The notes: generated by a model not told the origin, from the sequence alone. Counted from the stretch's first letter, positions 22,641 through 33,314 are shown. The stretch is DNA of 64,000 nt from Aspidiotus rigidus (GCA_035079385.1 JAVHKY010000005.1:62001-126000), one strand, 5' to 3'. Program-made: numbers and translations.

Positions 22641-22730
22641 ATGATAGAATATGTCCGGCACTGCCGTCCAAAATTTAAGAAAAAGTTAAATAAATAAAAT
22701 AAATGATTTAATTAATTAATTTATTAATAA

Positions 22731-22773
22731 AACCCGATGTTTCGAGCAGTAACAACTGCCATTATCAAGGGTT
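22731..22773 (-). ncRNA. Hammerhead-like ribozyme, variant core
   Basis: On the minus strand from 22773: AACCC pairs with GGGTT (22735-22731) as stem I. TTGATAA stands where CTGATGA is expected. Stem II is GGCAG/CTGCT around TTGTTA, then CGAAAC, and ATC is the cleavage triplet. The two core changes, position 3 C to U and position 8 G to A, would preserve the 3-8 base pair. The fold occupies the 3' part of Penelope-like element 1, where such ribozymes are expected. Activity is uncertain. Confidence 0.5.
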
Positions 22774-22824
22774 AAAACATAAATGAAATACAGAACACGC
22801 ATGAACTAAAGAATTAGTCATGAT

Positions 22825-25800
22825 AATCGCTTGTGTGTCGCATATGCAGCACCGCCCGTAATCCATTATGGAGTAGGTGCGGGTTGCGTATGCATTTAAT
22901 ATTGTTTCCTCCAACACCGGAATCGACCTTTTCGGGTATAACTTCAGTGAAGGAGGGATCTCCTAGGCGAACCTCCTCTTCTACTCGGCAACTGCCAAGT
23001 TGCTTTGGCAACCGCCAAGCTGCAGTGCCCCCCTGGCACGCACAAAAACATAAGAACACTCACAACAACAAACACCACCACACTACACAATACAGTTGGT
23101 CACTGTTGGAGTTTCTTCATCTTCTTCTCTCTTCAGGGAAGGTCTTGGTCCTCTTCTTCCTGCAGATCTGGATGTTGATGGTACACAGGTGTTGAGTAGG
23201 CCATAGCTTGGTTCTGCATTTGCCTATTCCATTCCTGGTCCATCTTCCTCTTCATGATGGTGGCCGCAAATGCAGACACCTGGTTCCATGCTTCTTCGGA
23301 ACCTAGCATGGTGGGTACCAGGCTACTCGGGTCGAGCGCTTCATCTACCCCGATCTCTTGAAGAGACCGACTAAGCTCGTCCCGCTCACGCCTCCACGCC
23401 TCACACTCAAATAAGGTGTGTTGTGGTCCATCATCCCGCCCTTGGTTACTACGCGAACACGTTGCCTGCTCAACTTTCCTTAACTTCTCGTGAAGGTACT
23501 TGTTGAAGCAGCCATGGCCGCTTAACACCTGCGTCAGGTGAAAGTTCAGCTGATCATGGTGTCGGTTCATCCACTCATCAAGGTCGCGTATTAGCACACG
23601 GGTTGTCCATGTACCCAGCTCACTCTGGGCAATTCTTGCTTTCCACTTTACAAGCAAGGAGCGCCTGGCCTCCTGCTTGACCCGTAAAGCTTCTTGGTTG
23701 GTCGTCGTTCTCTTCTTTGCTTCGAACACCACCGCTCTCTCCTCAGCAAGGAGCTCGATTGGTGGTGAACGTGCTAATACACAAAGAGCCTCCGTCGAGA
23801 CACTGCGGTAGGCACTAACACACCTCAGCGCAGCTCTTCGTTGGATCTTTACCATCTCTCTTCTTCGGTATGGTATCTTCATGCAGTCGGCCCATACTGG
23901 CGCACCGTATAGGAGGATTGACAGGGCGGTGCTCATCATGATCCTTCTCCTTGCTTCTCTCGGTCCTCCCAGGTTCCTCATAAGGCGGCTTAGGTATCCA
24001 ACTACCCGGCTCGTCTTTTCCGCTGCCATCAGGAAATGGTGCCTGAAGCTCAGCGTTGAATCAAACCAGATGCCCAGGTATTTCATTTGCTTCTTGATTC
24101 CAATTTCCACACCTCGCAGGCGAAAGGTGGGTGGCTAGAACTTCCGACGGGTCGTGAATAAAATGGCCTCCGTCTTACTTGCTGCTAGTTCAAGTCCAGC
24201 CGACTCGATCCAACGCGTCACATCCTCTAGGACCCGGTTTACCCTGCTCTCCACCGCTACAGTTGTTTCGGCGGTGCATACCACCAGGGTGTCATCCGCA
24301 TAGCAGATAAGCTTAACCCCTGGTGGCAGCTTCACCTTAAAGATTCCGTTAAATGCGACGCACCACAAAAGCGGCCCAAGGACCGACCCCTGCGGCAGCA
24401 GACGTCTCTACTTGGATTTCACGGCAGCTAAGATAGCTGCTGATCATCCTGAGCAGGTATGCGGGCACTCCTGCGTTCACAAGAGCTTCCAATATCATCT
24501 TCCATGGAATTGAATTGAACGCATTTCTTATGTCGAGGCTGACGGCTGCGCAAAACTGACGCATATCAATTGCTGACTTGGCTATCCTCTTCAGCCGGAT
24601 CCCAGCATCTGATGTGCAGCGTCCAGTTTGAAAACCGTACTGGCTATCAGAAATTATATCTCTTTCCTTCAGATAGCTCTCCAAACGATTGGCTATCACT
24701 TTTTCTAGAAGTTTCCCAACATTGTCTAGCAGACAAAGTGGATGATAAGAGGATGGTAGACCAGGTGGTTTATCCTTCTTATCGATCAACGCTAGCCTGG
24801 CTTTCTTCCATCGCACAGGGAACAGTCCCCCAACAATTGCCGCATTGAATGTATCAACAAGCAGTGCTGGGTCAACTGAATGTATGGCGCTCCAGACTGG
24901 ATTTGGAATCTCATCCGGGCCTGGAGCCTTCCAATACTTACCCCGCAGTCTATTGACTGCTGCATCAACCTCCTCGGTGCCTAGGAGGGATATACCATCC
25001 TCTTCTACTATTGGTAGCGTTACCATTGGTGGTGGCTGCTGTGGGAACAAGCCATCAATGATTTGACCCACAACATCCGGCTCCATTCGGCTCATTGCTG
25101 AGAGGCCTTTTAGCTTCTTCAGCACCAACTTATAAGGCTTCCCAAACGGGTCGTCATCTGCCATCTCACATAGCTCTCGCCATGCAGCACTCTAGCTGTC
25201 CTTGATGGCCTTCTTCAGCCTTTTACGAGCCAGCTGGTATTCGGGTGCAACCACCCGCGCCCCTTCGCGGCCACTACTACGCTGGTATATCCGGCGCTGA
25301 CGGTTGCACTCTTTTCTCAATTCGGCAATCTTGTTGGTCCACCAGTAAACAGCCCTCCTCTTCTTTGGTGGACCTTGCCTGGGCATGGCTACATCGCAAG
25401 CTTTGGTGACAGTCTTGATCATCCTCTCTGCTGCCACCTCCGCAATGCCTTCTTGCTCTTCTTCTTGATCCCATGTGAGAGCAAGATAGCTAGCCTTCAA
25501 ACGGTCGCTATTCAGCTTCCTAACGGCCCATTTTCTTACCAGCTTTTGTGGAGCAGCGACCTCAACTTCCCGGTGGATGGAGAAGTTGATACACCGGTGG
25601 TCGCTCCCAGAAAGCTCCTTGTCCAGTACCGCCCAGCCATCTATTCTTCGGGCTAGGCTCTCTGAAGCAAAGGTGACATCAATGATGGATCCGTATCCTT
25701 GATGCACTCGGGTCGGAGTGTTGCCCACGTTGACCGTTTCCAGTCGGTTGTAGGCAATCCACTCCCCCAAGGCATATCCACGGATGTCAGTACGGCCTGA

Positions 25801-25837
25801 TTGCCACTCTTCTGACTTGGCATTAAAATCGCCAGCC
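22825..25837 (-). mobile_element. R1-clade non-LTR retrotransposon, 5'-truncated
   Basis: It is flanked by a perfect 13-bp target duplication AATTAGTCATGAT (22812-22824 and 25838-25850). The copy starts inside the endonuclease domain at its right end and runs through RT and the C-terminal region to a 3' untranslated tail of ~300 bp (22825-23132) without a long poly(A). Insertion is into a Penelope-like element, not rDNA, so this lineage is not restricted to the 28S target of canonical R1. Confidence 0.92.
23133..25837 (-). pseudogene. R1-clade ORF2 (endonuclease, RT, C-terminal domain), disrupted
   Basis: The AP-endonuclease end shows GDFNAKSEEW and the catalytic ELSGSDHRCI. The RT shows APGPDEIPNPVW, CLLDNVGKLLEKVIANRLE, SQYGFQTGRCTSDA, VSLDIRNAFNSIPW and the catalytic CYADDTLVV (near 24300). 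The C-terminal part has the RRRIMMSTALSILLYGAPVW block and a CCHC-like segment ending HTLFECEAW, with one expected Cys replaced. In-frame stops fall at 25194-25192 and 24137-24135, and a frameshift near 24400 lies just before the expected GVPQGSVLGPLLW motif. The clade is inferred from motif style and from the C-terminal zinc-like segment. The element is dead, but only mildly decayed. Confidence 0.9.
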
Positions 25838-25839
25838 AA

Positions 25840-26337
25840 TTAGTCATGATGAGGTATATGTTTCATGACCGGTAAGTACAGGCTAATGACACCATCGACA
25901 TCAGATTTAAAGTTAACAGCGTTATCATTTTTCAAGATCTCGACAGCTTCGCGTATTTTCCTTTTAGTAGTACGTATTATAGCAGGATTATCGAAATTAA
26001 AATTATATCCAGTTTCAGTCGAGTGTCGGTACAAGGCGGTGGTATCAAGGTGGTTAGATACATTGGATTTATGTTGAGAAATCCTTTCCTTGAGTCGTTG
26101 CATGGTTTCACCCACATATTCCACATTACAGCTCTCGCAAGGGAGCTTGTATACAAGCCCAGAGTTTGCTTCTGGAGGTATCTGATCTTTAATTTTACTG
26201 AAGAAACGCCGGTTTAAATTGTGACCACTGAAGGTGATCTTAGTATCCGAATTTAATTTGCTGAGATATTTTCTAATTAAAAGGCTAGGAGTGCCAATAA
26301 AGGGGATAGAGAAATAGTATTTGAGTTCTTTTTTACG
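25840..26337 (-). CDS. Penelope-like GIY-YIG endonuclease domain
   Basis: The frame runs from just after a stop at 26340 to TAA at 25842-25840. It shows YYFSIPFIGTPSLLIRKYL, then LVYKLPCESCNVEYVGET with the CxxC preceding the YVG, RLKERISQHKSNV with the catalytic-type Arg, and SALYRHSTETGYNFNF-like downstream residues. This is the usual C-terminal nickase of Penelope-like elements. The stop codon lies within the R1 target duplication, so the R1 insertion left this frame intact. Confidence 0.88.
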   Translation of the reverse strand, partial: RKKELKYYFSIPFIGTPSLLIRKYLSKLNSDTKITFSGHNLNRRFFSKIKDQIPPEANSGLVYKLPCESCNVEYVGETMQRLKERISQHKSNVSNHLDTTALYRHSTETGYNFNFDNPAIIRTTKRKIREAVEILKNDNAVNFKSDVDGVISLYLPVMKHIPHHD

Positions 26338-26566
26338 TTAGGGGGAGTGGCGTTATCAATTAAGTTGTTGGAAGAAGAATTGTTATTAGAGCTATTTATA
26401 CTAATATTTACGTCACTGTTATTAGAGCTGTTATTTAGATTATTGTTTGAGGAGGGGGAGGGGGAAATATTTACGTTACTGAAAGTATTACAATTTATAT
26501 TGAAATTAAGAGAATTAAAAAAATGTTCAGGATAATTGTTTTGACGAAGTAGGTTTTTAAATTTAT

Positions 26567-27298
26567 TTATAATTTCAGGATGAAATCTTTTATCAGAGTG
26601 AGAAAGCCAGTTTTAACAGTATTAATTTTAAGGTGTTGACGGAGGTTGGATTGGAAATTAATAATACGTCCAGAAAAGATGGGTTTACAATAATGCTTAC
26701 AAGATAAATTTACAAATGTCACGAATAATGGTAATGTCAAGAATGTTAATAGAATTATTGGTCTCTCTTTTTCACATGTAAACTTGAGTAAAGGATGGAA
26801 GTTATTCATATGGTCAGAAATGTTATCAAAAAGGTTCTTTTTCACAATGCAAAAGCTATCATCTACATACTTAACTAGGTACTTAACGTCAAAGTTCTGT
26901 TTAATGCTAATAAATAATTTATCGTGGACCAGTTCGGAGGCTATGGCAGACAGAGGACTGTCCATTGCAAGGCCTTGTACTTGAGCATAGCTTATACTCG
27001 TACCTTCGAAGTTGCAGTAACCGTTTTCTAAACAGAAGGTAATGGCTTCCTTAAAGAGATCCTCGGCGATGGTCGTGAACTGCCTTAACTCAGTCCACCT
27101 TTCACTGATGACTTCGGAAACTAGAGAAGCAAGGATGCAAGTATACATTGAAGTGGCGTCAAATGATATCATTATCTCATCTTCTTCAATGGTGAGTTCG
27201 TTCAGGTCATTGATGAGTTGCCATGAGTTGCGGATGTCGGTAGTATTGTCTGAGATACAAGAAAGTACACTCGCGAGAAATTTAGAGAGCTCATACAT
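26567..27298 (-). pseudogene. Penelope-like reverse transcriptase core
   Basis: Motifs visible are MISFDATSMYT (motif A), VQGLAMDSPLSAIASEL (motif B), and KYVDDSFCIVK with the catalytic DD (motif C). Compensating frameshifts appear around 26760-26700, and FSGRIINFQSN follows. Upstream, PPRIYGLPKLHKPNIPL (27382-27330) is in the same domain. It is followed by an in-frame TGA at about 27327 where an Arg is expected, and a frameshift near 27440 separates it from the N-terminal part. Confidence 0.85.
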
Positions 27299-27434
27299 TG
27301 GAGCCTTAGTGAACGAGACTACCGGTCAAAGTGGAATATTGGGCTTATGTAGTTTTGGTAACCCGTAGATACGAGGGGGCAGACTTGTATAAGTTGTGAG
27401 ACGATGCTTGAGGGGAAGTTCGATGCAGTGATTA

Positions 27435-27806
27435 TCATATAGTTTTTTGACTTGATGAGGTTGGATCCTTCTTCAAAATACGGTAGGTATCAGGAGCTTC
27501 AAGTAAGGAGCAAAGTTTCTGGGAGTAGTCTGCCCTCTCCATTAGTACTGTTGTGTCGCCTTTGTCAGCTTTTAGAACGAGCAAGTCGTGGTTTGATTTC
27601 AAGAAATCCTGCGTTTTTTTCAGTTCTTGGTTGGAGACGGAGTTATTTGTAGGTTTCTTTCTGTAAGTTGATTTTCTCATTTTGGTGAGTAGGGTAGTGA
27701 TGTTTTGACGAACCTCCGTCTTTACTGCCTCCAGAGCTTTGGTTCGGAGTGGGATGTATTCAGTATCGTTATAAGTTTCTAGGTCCGTTGTGCGCGAATT
27801 TCGGGC
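27435..27806 (-). pseudogene. Penelope-like N-terminal region
   Basis: HDLLVLKADKGDTTVLMERA and DYSQKLCSLLEAPDTYRIL are hallmark Penelope sequences ahead of the RT. The frame remains open upstream through 27971, but those residues (IIYSSRVDIFP-type) are a translation of the inserted 45-bp motif array, not element protein. Confidence 0.8.
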
Positions 27807-28017
27807 CTTTGGAAAAATGTCGACTCTCGAGCTATATATGATAGGAGGGGGACTTGGAAAACTTTCGACTCTCGAGCCATATATGATAGGAATTTTTCTA
27901 AGTCCCTTTTCTATCACATATGGCTTGAGAGTTGAAAGTTCTCTAATTTTTCTAAGTCCCTCTTCTATCACATATGGCTTGAGAGTCGAAAGTTCTCCAA
28001 GTCCCCTCCTATCATAT
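27807..28017. repeat. ~45-bp motif array, mixed orientation (left part)
   Basis: Two minus-sense copies (CGAGCTATATATGATAGGAG near 27830 and a relative near 27878) are followed by three plus-sense copies (AAGTCCC..CTATCACATATGG near 27899, 27955 and 28001). It continues after the 500-bp insertion at 28518. The array sits in the 5' part of Penelope-like element 1. Confidence 0.8.
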
Positions 28018-28517
28018 CGTCGTTGGATCGAAAGAAACCTCCTATGTGCTATTTTTTGAGAAATGCACTTTTTTATATGGTTGGACGCGGAATTTCAAGG
28101 CGCATCAACTGGAAAAATCCCTTATGTGCTAAGTTCAAAATTACGCCGGTATGAGCAGTTTTGAATACCTCCTATGTGCACCATCCAGAAAATGTGGTCT
28201 CGAATACCTCCTATGTGCAGAGCAAACTTCTTATGTGCAATATTTAGAGCCAGGAATTCCTCCTATTTGCAGAGCAAACCTCTAATGTGCAATATTTAGG
28301 GCCAGGAATTCCTCCTATGTGCATTTATCGCCCAATACCGCCGTATTTTAGAGAATTTTGAAAATTTTCTGTTACTACTGTATCAAAGAAGCTTTTCCAC
28401 ATTTAATGAGACGTTTCCAAAGTATTTTGACCTTCTTTTCACAAAATAATCAGTTTTTTGTTTCTCCTGTAAAATTTTATTTTTGCCACATAGGAGGTTT
28501 TTTCCGATCCAACGACG
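28018..28517. mobile_element. 500-bp inverted-repeat element with internal CCTCCTATGTGC repeats
   Basis: Terminal inverted repeats of about 30 bp begin CGTCGTTGGATCG and continue into AACCTCCTATGTG. The element interrupts a motif copy (CCTATCATAT / ATATATAGCTC), which gives a short AT-type target duplication. The word CCTCCTATGTGC, which is part of the terminal repeat, recurs about six times inside (28044-28320). Confidence 0.82.
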
Positions 28518-28900
28518 ATATATAGCTCGAGATTCGAAAAAAATTAAGTCTCTCTAACTATATTATACTAGGCTTATAGTAGGTCTAGGCCTTCTTTATA
28601 CTATAGCTTTAATTGAATTAAACTTATTATTTTTCGTTCAATTAATTAAAAAAATCCTATTCTAATTAATATTATTAAAATTAAAATTAATAATTTTATT
28701 TATTATTTTAATTTAAATTCTAAATTTAAATTATTAATAACATTAAATTTTCCAATTCAATAACTATGTTTCGACTTACTCAATATAATTTTGAATTGAC
28801 GGGCAATATCTAGGTCTAGGCTTCCTTGAATTCTCAATTTCAAATCCCATACCTATGACTCTCAAAATAGGTTTCCAGCGTTCCTCGTTTGTCGTTTTTC
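28518..28900. repeat. Motif-family long module, containing a mitochondrial insert
   Basis: After the 500-bp element comes the end of the motif copy, then TATACTAGGCTTATAGTAGG and GGCCTTCTTTATACTA. After the mitochondrial insert come CTAGGTCTAGGCTTCC, TTGAATTCTCAATTTCAAAT and GCGTTCCTCGTTTG. The same module without the insert occurs at 34.0, 34.9 and 40.4 kb. Confidence 0.75.
28609..28811 (-). rRNA. Nuclear copy of mitochondrial 12S rRNA 3' end (NUMT)
   Basis: The plus strand contains ACTATGTTTCGACTTA and, 19 nt on, GACGGGCAATAT. These are the inverse of the universally conserved 3' part of animal mitochondrial SSU rRNA (GTCG-AACATAGT and the GCCCGTC element). About 130 bp of extremely AT-rich sequence precedes it, consistent with the 12S 3' end and neighbouring mitochondrial DNA. 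It lies inside a nuclear repeat module and cannot be a functional gene. Confidence 0.72.
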
Positions 28901-28930
28901 CGAGACTCAGATAAGTTCTAGTCTCATATC

Positions 28931-29242
28931 TTAAGATGAGTACCAACAATTGTTTCGACGATTAATTGATAGTAATTCCTCAGCGCGTTTCCAATTCAGT
29001 TGATGTGACGTCATAGTGATAGAATTTATAAACTGGTTTTCATTGTTCATTCTACAAATATTTGACATGATTGACAGGTCATTGGTATTTAATTTAAAGA
29101 GAGGGAGTGACTCTCTCAATGATTTTTGCATTGTGGTTGAAAAGTCGTGTACTACTAGTGTTTTATCATTCAACAGGTTCATTCTTGGTTCATTCTTCAC
29201 CAAGGGTTCATTGAATTTTATTTTGGATGATATTTCATTCAA
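28931..29242 (-). CDS. Unassigned 103-codon frame
   Basis: It is a charged, Asn/Ser-rich sequence with no recognised domain (NEPRMNLLNDKTLVVHD; NICRMNNENQFINSI). The frame is open for some distance upstream. Part of its DNA (28996-29155) is repeated at 29918-30078. It could be a retroelement gag-like or N-terminal segment. Confidence 0.25.
   Translation of the reverse strand: MNEISSKIKFNEPLVKNEPRMNLLNDKTLVVHDFSTTMQKSLRESLPLFKLNTNDLSIMSNICRMNNENQFINSITMTSHQLNWKRAEELLSINRRNNCWYSS
28996..29155 (+). repeat. 160-bp direct repeat, copy 1
   Basis: It is nearly identical to 29918-30078 (shared GATGTGACGTCATAGTGATA and GAGAGGGAGTGACTCTCTCA). The copies are 922 bp apart in the same orientation. They could be the ends of an element or a segmental duplication. 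Confidence 0.8.
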
Positions 29243-29917
29243 ATTTAGTACACTTGTATCTCGCTTCCCACAGCCCCTAGAGCCTTGAATTTTGTTTTGT
29301 TAAATTTGTTTTTGAACGGATAGTGGCAATGGCGGGTTGTTCATTTTATTTTCATTATTATTAGTCATACTCGATAGTGAAAACCTTGAGTTTGAATGAT
29401 TAAGAACAATTTTTTAATCTTCATCAAGTGTGCGGATGCGAGACTACCTTTGTGACTTCATTCTTAATTAATTATTGACTTATACGTCATTTTTTTCATG
29501 TATGTGTATATAATTGATAGTGGTTCATAATTGACTTGAGGTGTCTCAGGAGAGGGAAAGATTATTTTCAATTTGGACTGGCTTTTTTGAGGGAGATTTG
29601 AAGTTATAGGCTAACAAATGAACCAGGCTCGGGTACTAGATATTTTTACCGACTTTTCTAGTAGAAAAGTGAGGTATATTTTGTTAATACGTTCGGCAAT
29701 GTTGAAGCGTGAGGGAAGGAATGAAGGGTTGACTGGTGGGTGATTGGTTGCTCCTTTGGTTTCGACATTTGCAACTGTTATAGCCTCGTAGCAGTTTGGG
29801 CAGGGGGAGGGGGAGTGGTTTTTCTGGAGACGTTTCGTAGGTTTGAGATGACTCCTAGCCTAAATCAAAACAAAATTCAGGTTTCCTTATTGGATTATAG
29901 GTATTTTTACTGTGTTA

Positions 29918-30078
29918 TCAGTTGATGTGACGTCATAGTGATAGAATTTATGAACTGATTTTTATTGTTCATTTTACAAATATTTTACATGATTGACAGG
30001 TCATTGGTATTTAATTTAAAGAGAGGGAGTGACTCTCTCAATGATTTCTGCATTGTGAGAAGAAAAGTCGTGTACTAC
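29918..30078 (+). repeat. 160-bp direct repeat, copy 2
   Basis: Partner of 28996-29155, about 93-95% identical by eye. The 762-bp interval between them has no recognised gene. Confidence 0.8.
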
Positions 30079-30689
30079 GTGTTTTTAATTTACTCGCTAT
30101 AGTTCAGTTCTGATTTATCTGGATATTCTCGTTTTCAGTCGTTGTTGGACTTATTGCTTTTATGTTTTGCTAGATGGTGGTTTTTGAACCGAAAGCGTTG
30201 GCGTATTGTTTAATTCTTTCTGCGGTATTTGCAACTCAAATTTACTCTTCAGAGCATCTCTCCCTCCATGTATGTTTGACAGTAATTTAGAGTATCGTAT
30301 TAATTAATTCTCCTATCATAAGTGCTGGGGAGATAAGCTGCGTCAGGCTTGAAATGAACGCCGAGTATTATATCTTAGAATATGTATCTTTTCGAGCATC
30401 TATTTTTTTTTTTTGTATTAGTTCTTCGATTTTTAACATAATTCTTGGGTTGGTTCAGCATAAATTGAGACTACTCTTGACAAAACCGTCACAGTTTTTT
30501 GACTGTTTCTCGAAGGTTTTTCGACTGCGGCCACACTTCTGGAAAAATCGTCGCAAGAAACTCGCCACGAAAATCGACACGGTTTCTTGTCATGCTTCAT
30601 GACATCACCAGTGACATTGACCTACTTTAGAACTTATAAAAATTTCGATCCCTCGTTTCCTCGAATAAGGCAGTTAACGAAGGCAATCC

Positions 30690-30950
30690 CGACCAGCTAA
30701 CGAAGTAGGCTGCGAGTTTTTTTGACTGATTCGAAAATACAGTCATGTAAACCAGGTGAAGAAGACTATGGGTTTTTCTGACATTCAGCGAAATTTTTCC
30801 GAGGGCCAAAGACAAAATCCAAAATATACTTGAAATTGAGTCATCTGCATAATTATTCATACCGTTTGAATGAGTGTCAGTGGAAAGGATGGTGTAATCG
30901 AAAAGGATATTGAAGTCTAAAGTATAATTTTGCACGACTGTGGATAAGAT
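30690..30950 (-). mobile_element. Weak reverse-transcriptase palm fragment (LINE, CR1/L2/Jockey-like)
   Basis: The minus-strand frame reads LDFNILFDYTILSTDTHSN, then GKISLNVRKTHSLLHL. This resembles the LINE palm pattern FADDT...N-K-LSLN-KKT. The catalytic ADD appears altered. It is very short and strongly decayed. Confidence 0.4.
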
Positions 30951-31339
30951 GTCGTTTCTATCTTCAGCCAAATTGGACGATCGTAACCTGATGTAGTTAA
31001 TTTGGTGATCATTACATATTCTTTTGTAGCTACAATTTAATATATAGTTGATCGTTTATTATGTCGTTTCCTCTTTTGATAAACCTTTACCAACCTTGTC
31101 GGTGAATTTAGGGTATTTACCAAATCGTTGATAGGTAAAGATTTTGTATAACTTATTGACAACATGTGTTTTGAACTATACCCTTTTACGATGTACATGT
31201 CTTCGACATACATAAATGCCTTCGGACTATTTGGGGTAAGTAATAAATTTAATTGTGTTGTAAAAGTTCTGCACCGTTTCATTTTAGAAATTATGAAAAA
31301 ATGAATCATGTTTTCATATCGCACTATTCCATTCAATTC

Positions 31340-32389
31340 GGACGTATGCCGCGAGTGTGTTTAAAAGATCACGAAAAAAAAAAAAAAAATACTCATACAT
31401 AATTTTTCATCTGGAACCAGTTTACGATTCTTTTCTTCTGCAGTAATGGTTAACGATTAACGATGTTGCCTTTAGAAATCAACGCACTTCGAAGAAGCGC
31501 GCATATGGTAACCATTTAAATTTCTATACAAATGTATATTTTCGGTCATTGATATTTTTTTTTTCTTTTTCTTTTTCGTTCATATTTTTTGTCAACGAGT
31601 GATAATTTTACAGGTCTATACTGCCATCGAATACGTTCCTTTCAATAGTCCACTTTCGTAAAATCTGTTTTATATTTGGAGGAATAATAGCCAAGTCTGG
31701 AAGAAAAAAGAGGGATAAAATGCGAAACAACAGCGGCACTTGTGAACTTTTCTCTTACTCCAGACACAGATTTTTTTCACGAAGCCTTTTATTTGGTTGT
31801 GCACGCCATCAAAAATAAATGGAGCAGAAAGAAAGATAAATATACCTGAATAAATTCGATAAAAAAGAAAGTGGGTAGGGTGTTAAGGGTCAGTTTCTTC
31901 CGATTTTTCTTTTCAACGAGAGAAAAAAAAGATTTCATTTTTACTGTTCATACTGGCGCTGTATTACCTGCAGAATACAATTTTCGTTCAGGGTAGGATG
32001 AAATTAAAAATTATATAATGGAACATTGATATTTCAATTGATACCCATGAAGAAAAAGGAAACTTGCGGCTTCCTTTGCTTTTCGTCCTCGAAAATGGCC
32101 ACTGATTTAACTCACGTTGATCATGAAACCTATTTTTTTTTTGAAACAACTTACTCATCCTGTTTCCTCTTTTCTCAAAAAATGAAACCGACGAAACACG
32201 AGGACGCCTCTCGGCCGCGGATGGTTAACGGCTAATATCTATAACTTTTGTAGATACATAAAAATATACACGAGTTCCCAATCCCACTGCTCACAAAAGC
32301 CCGCTTCTCCAGTCGTTTTCTACGCCAATACTCGTTCATCAACGATAAAGTTTTGTAAGGCGTGACGTTTTCAGTTTTTTGCTTATTTT
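31340..32389. other. No gene recognised
   Basis: AT-rich DNA with several A or T runs (31376-31389, 31556-31566). No domain or repeat boundary was seen. Confidence 0.45.
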
Positions 32390-33314
32390 AAGACTATCGT
32401 TGCTAAACATCTTTTGAACTTCCTCCCGGAAGTCCTCTCTCATACAATCTCCCCATAAGTGAAGACGAACTTGAATCACCCATAAAAAAATTCCAAAAAT
32501 ACCCCCCTCTCGGCTTAGATAACATCCATGCAGTCATGCTCAAGAATGTTCCCTTAAATTCACTCACCTACTGCCGCATCTTGTTCAACTCTCTTCTCTC
32601 AAAATATATACCCTCTTTCTTGGAAAACGATTATGGGCTTCCCATCTTGAAACCGAATTTGAATCCCCTTTTTCGTACCTCATATCGCCCTATCGCGCTT
32701 TTCGGTGTACATGTGAAATTATTCCAGAAAATCCTTGACAAAAGTCTCCCCCTCCCCTCCTTTCCAATATGGCTTCAGAAAGGGACGAAGCACTTCTCAG
32801 GGCCGTTCTGACCTCCAATTCAAAATAAAAGGATCTTCACTAACTAACCATCTCTTTACTCTATACTCTTCGACCTACAAGAAGCCTTTCCTCGAGTATG
32901 GAGATACTACATCGCTAAAAAACTTCATGAATACAGCCTTTAACCTCCATCTCACAAAGTTTTCTTAACAACAGAACGTTATTAGTATGAATTCAAAATC
33001 CGTGTCCCTCAAGGGGAAATTTTCAGTGTCCTTGTCTTTTCAATAGCTATCAACGATATTACTGAATGCGTTCATTTCCCCCTCACTCAAAGTCTCTTTG
33101 CAGACGATTATGACACTTTCATTCGGTCAACCCACCCTCTTAGAAACCACAGCCTCTTGTTGACATTACCACATGGACAACCACAATGACTTTGTCATCT
33201 TCAAAACAAGGAATCTCACGTCTACCCTTCCACCTCTTTCTTTACAAAAAATCCCTCCACCGACTCCGCCAAACTCCTCGGTATATAGTTTGATAGAAAA
33301 AAAAGAAATAGATG
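32390..33314 (+). mobile_element. Jockey-like element, 5' piece (RT fingers to palm)
   Basis: RT motifs occur in several frames: YPPLGLDNIHAVMLKN, SYRPIALFGVHVKLFQKILD, YGFRKGRSTSQ, and a palm with SLFADDYDTF near 33110. The block KLLGI-FDRK ends at about 33310, where the ~45-bp motif element is inserted. It continues at 35258. Many frameshifts and stops are present. Confidence 0.82.

Larger units (their letters stand above)
22650..27806 (-). mobile_element. Penelope-like element 1 (RT + GIY-YIG), interrupted by an R1-like element
   Basis: On the minus strand the order is N-terminal region (27806-27435), RT (about 27430-26567), an Asn/Ser-rich linker, a GIY-YIG endonuclease (26337-25840), then the 3' untranslated region, displaced to 22811-22650 by an R1-clade insertion. 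The 3' region carries a hammerhead-like fold and an AT-rich tail. The left edge is approximate. The N-terminus is replaced at 27807 by an array of ~45-bp motifs. At least one nonsense codon and several frameshifts make the RT non-functional. Confidence 0.88.
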
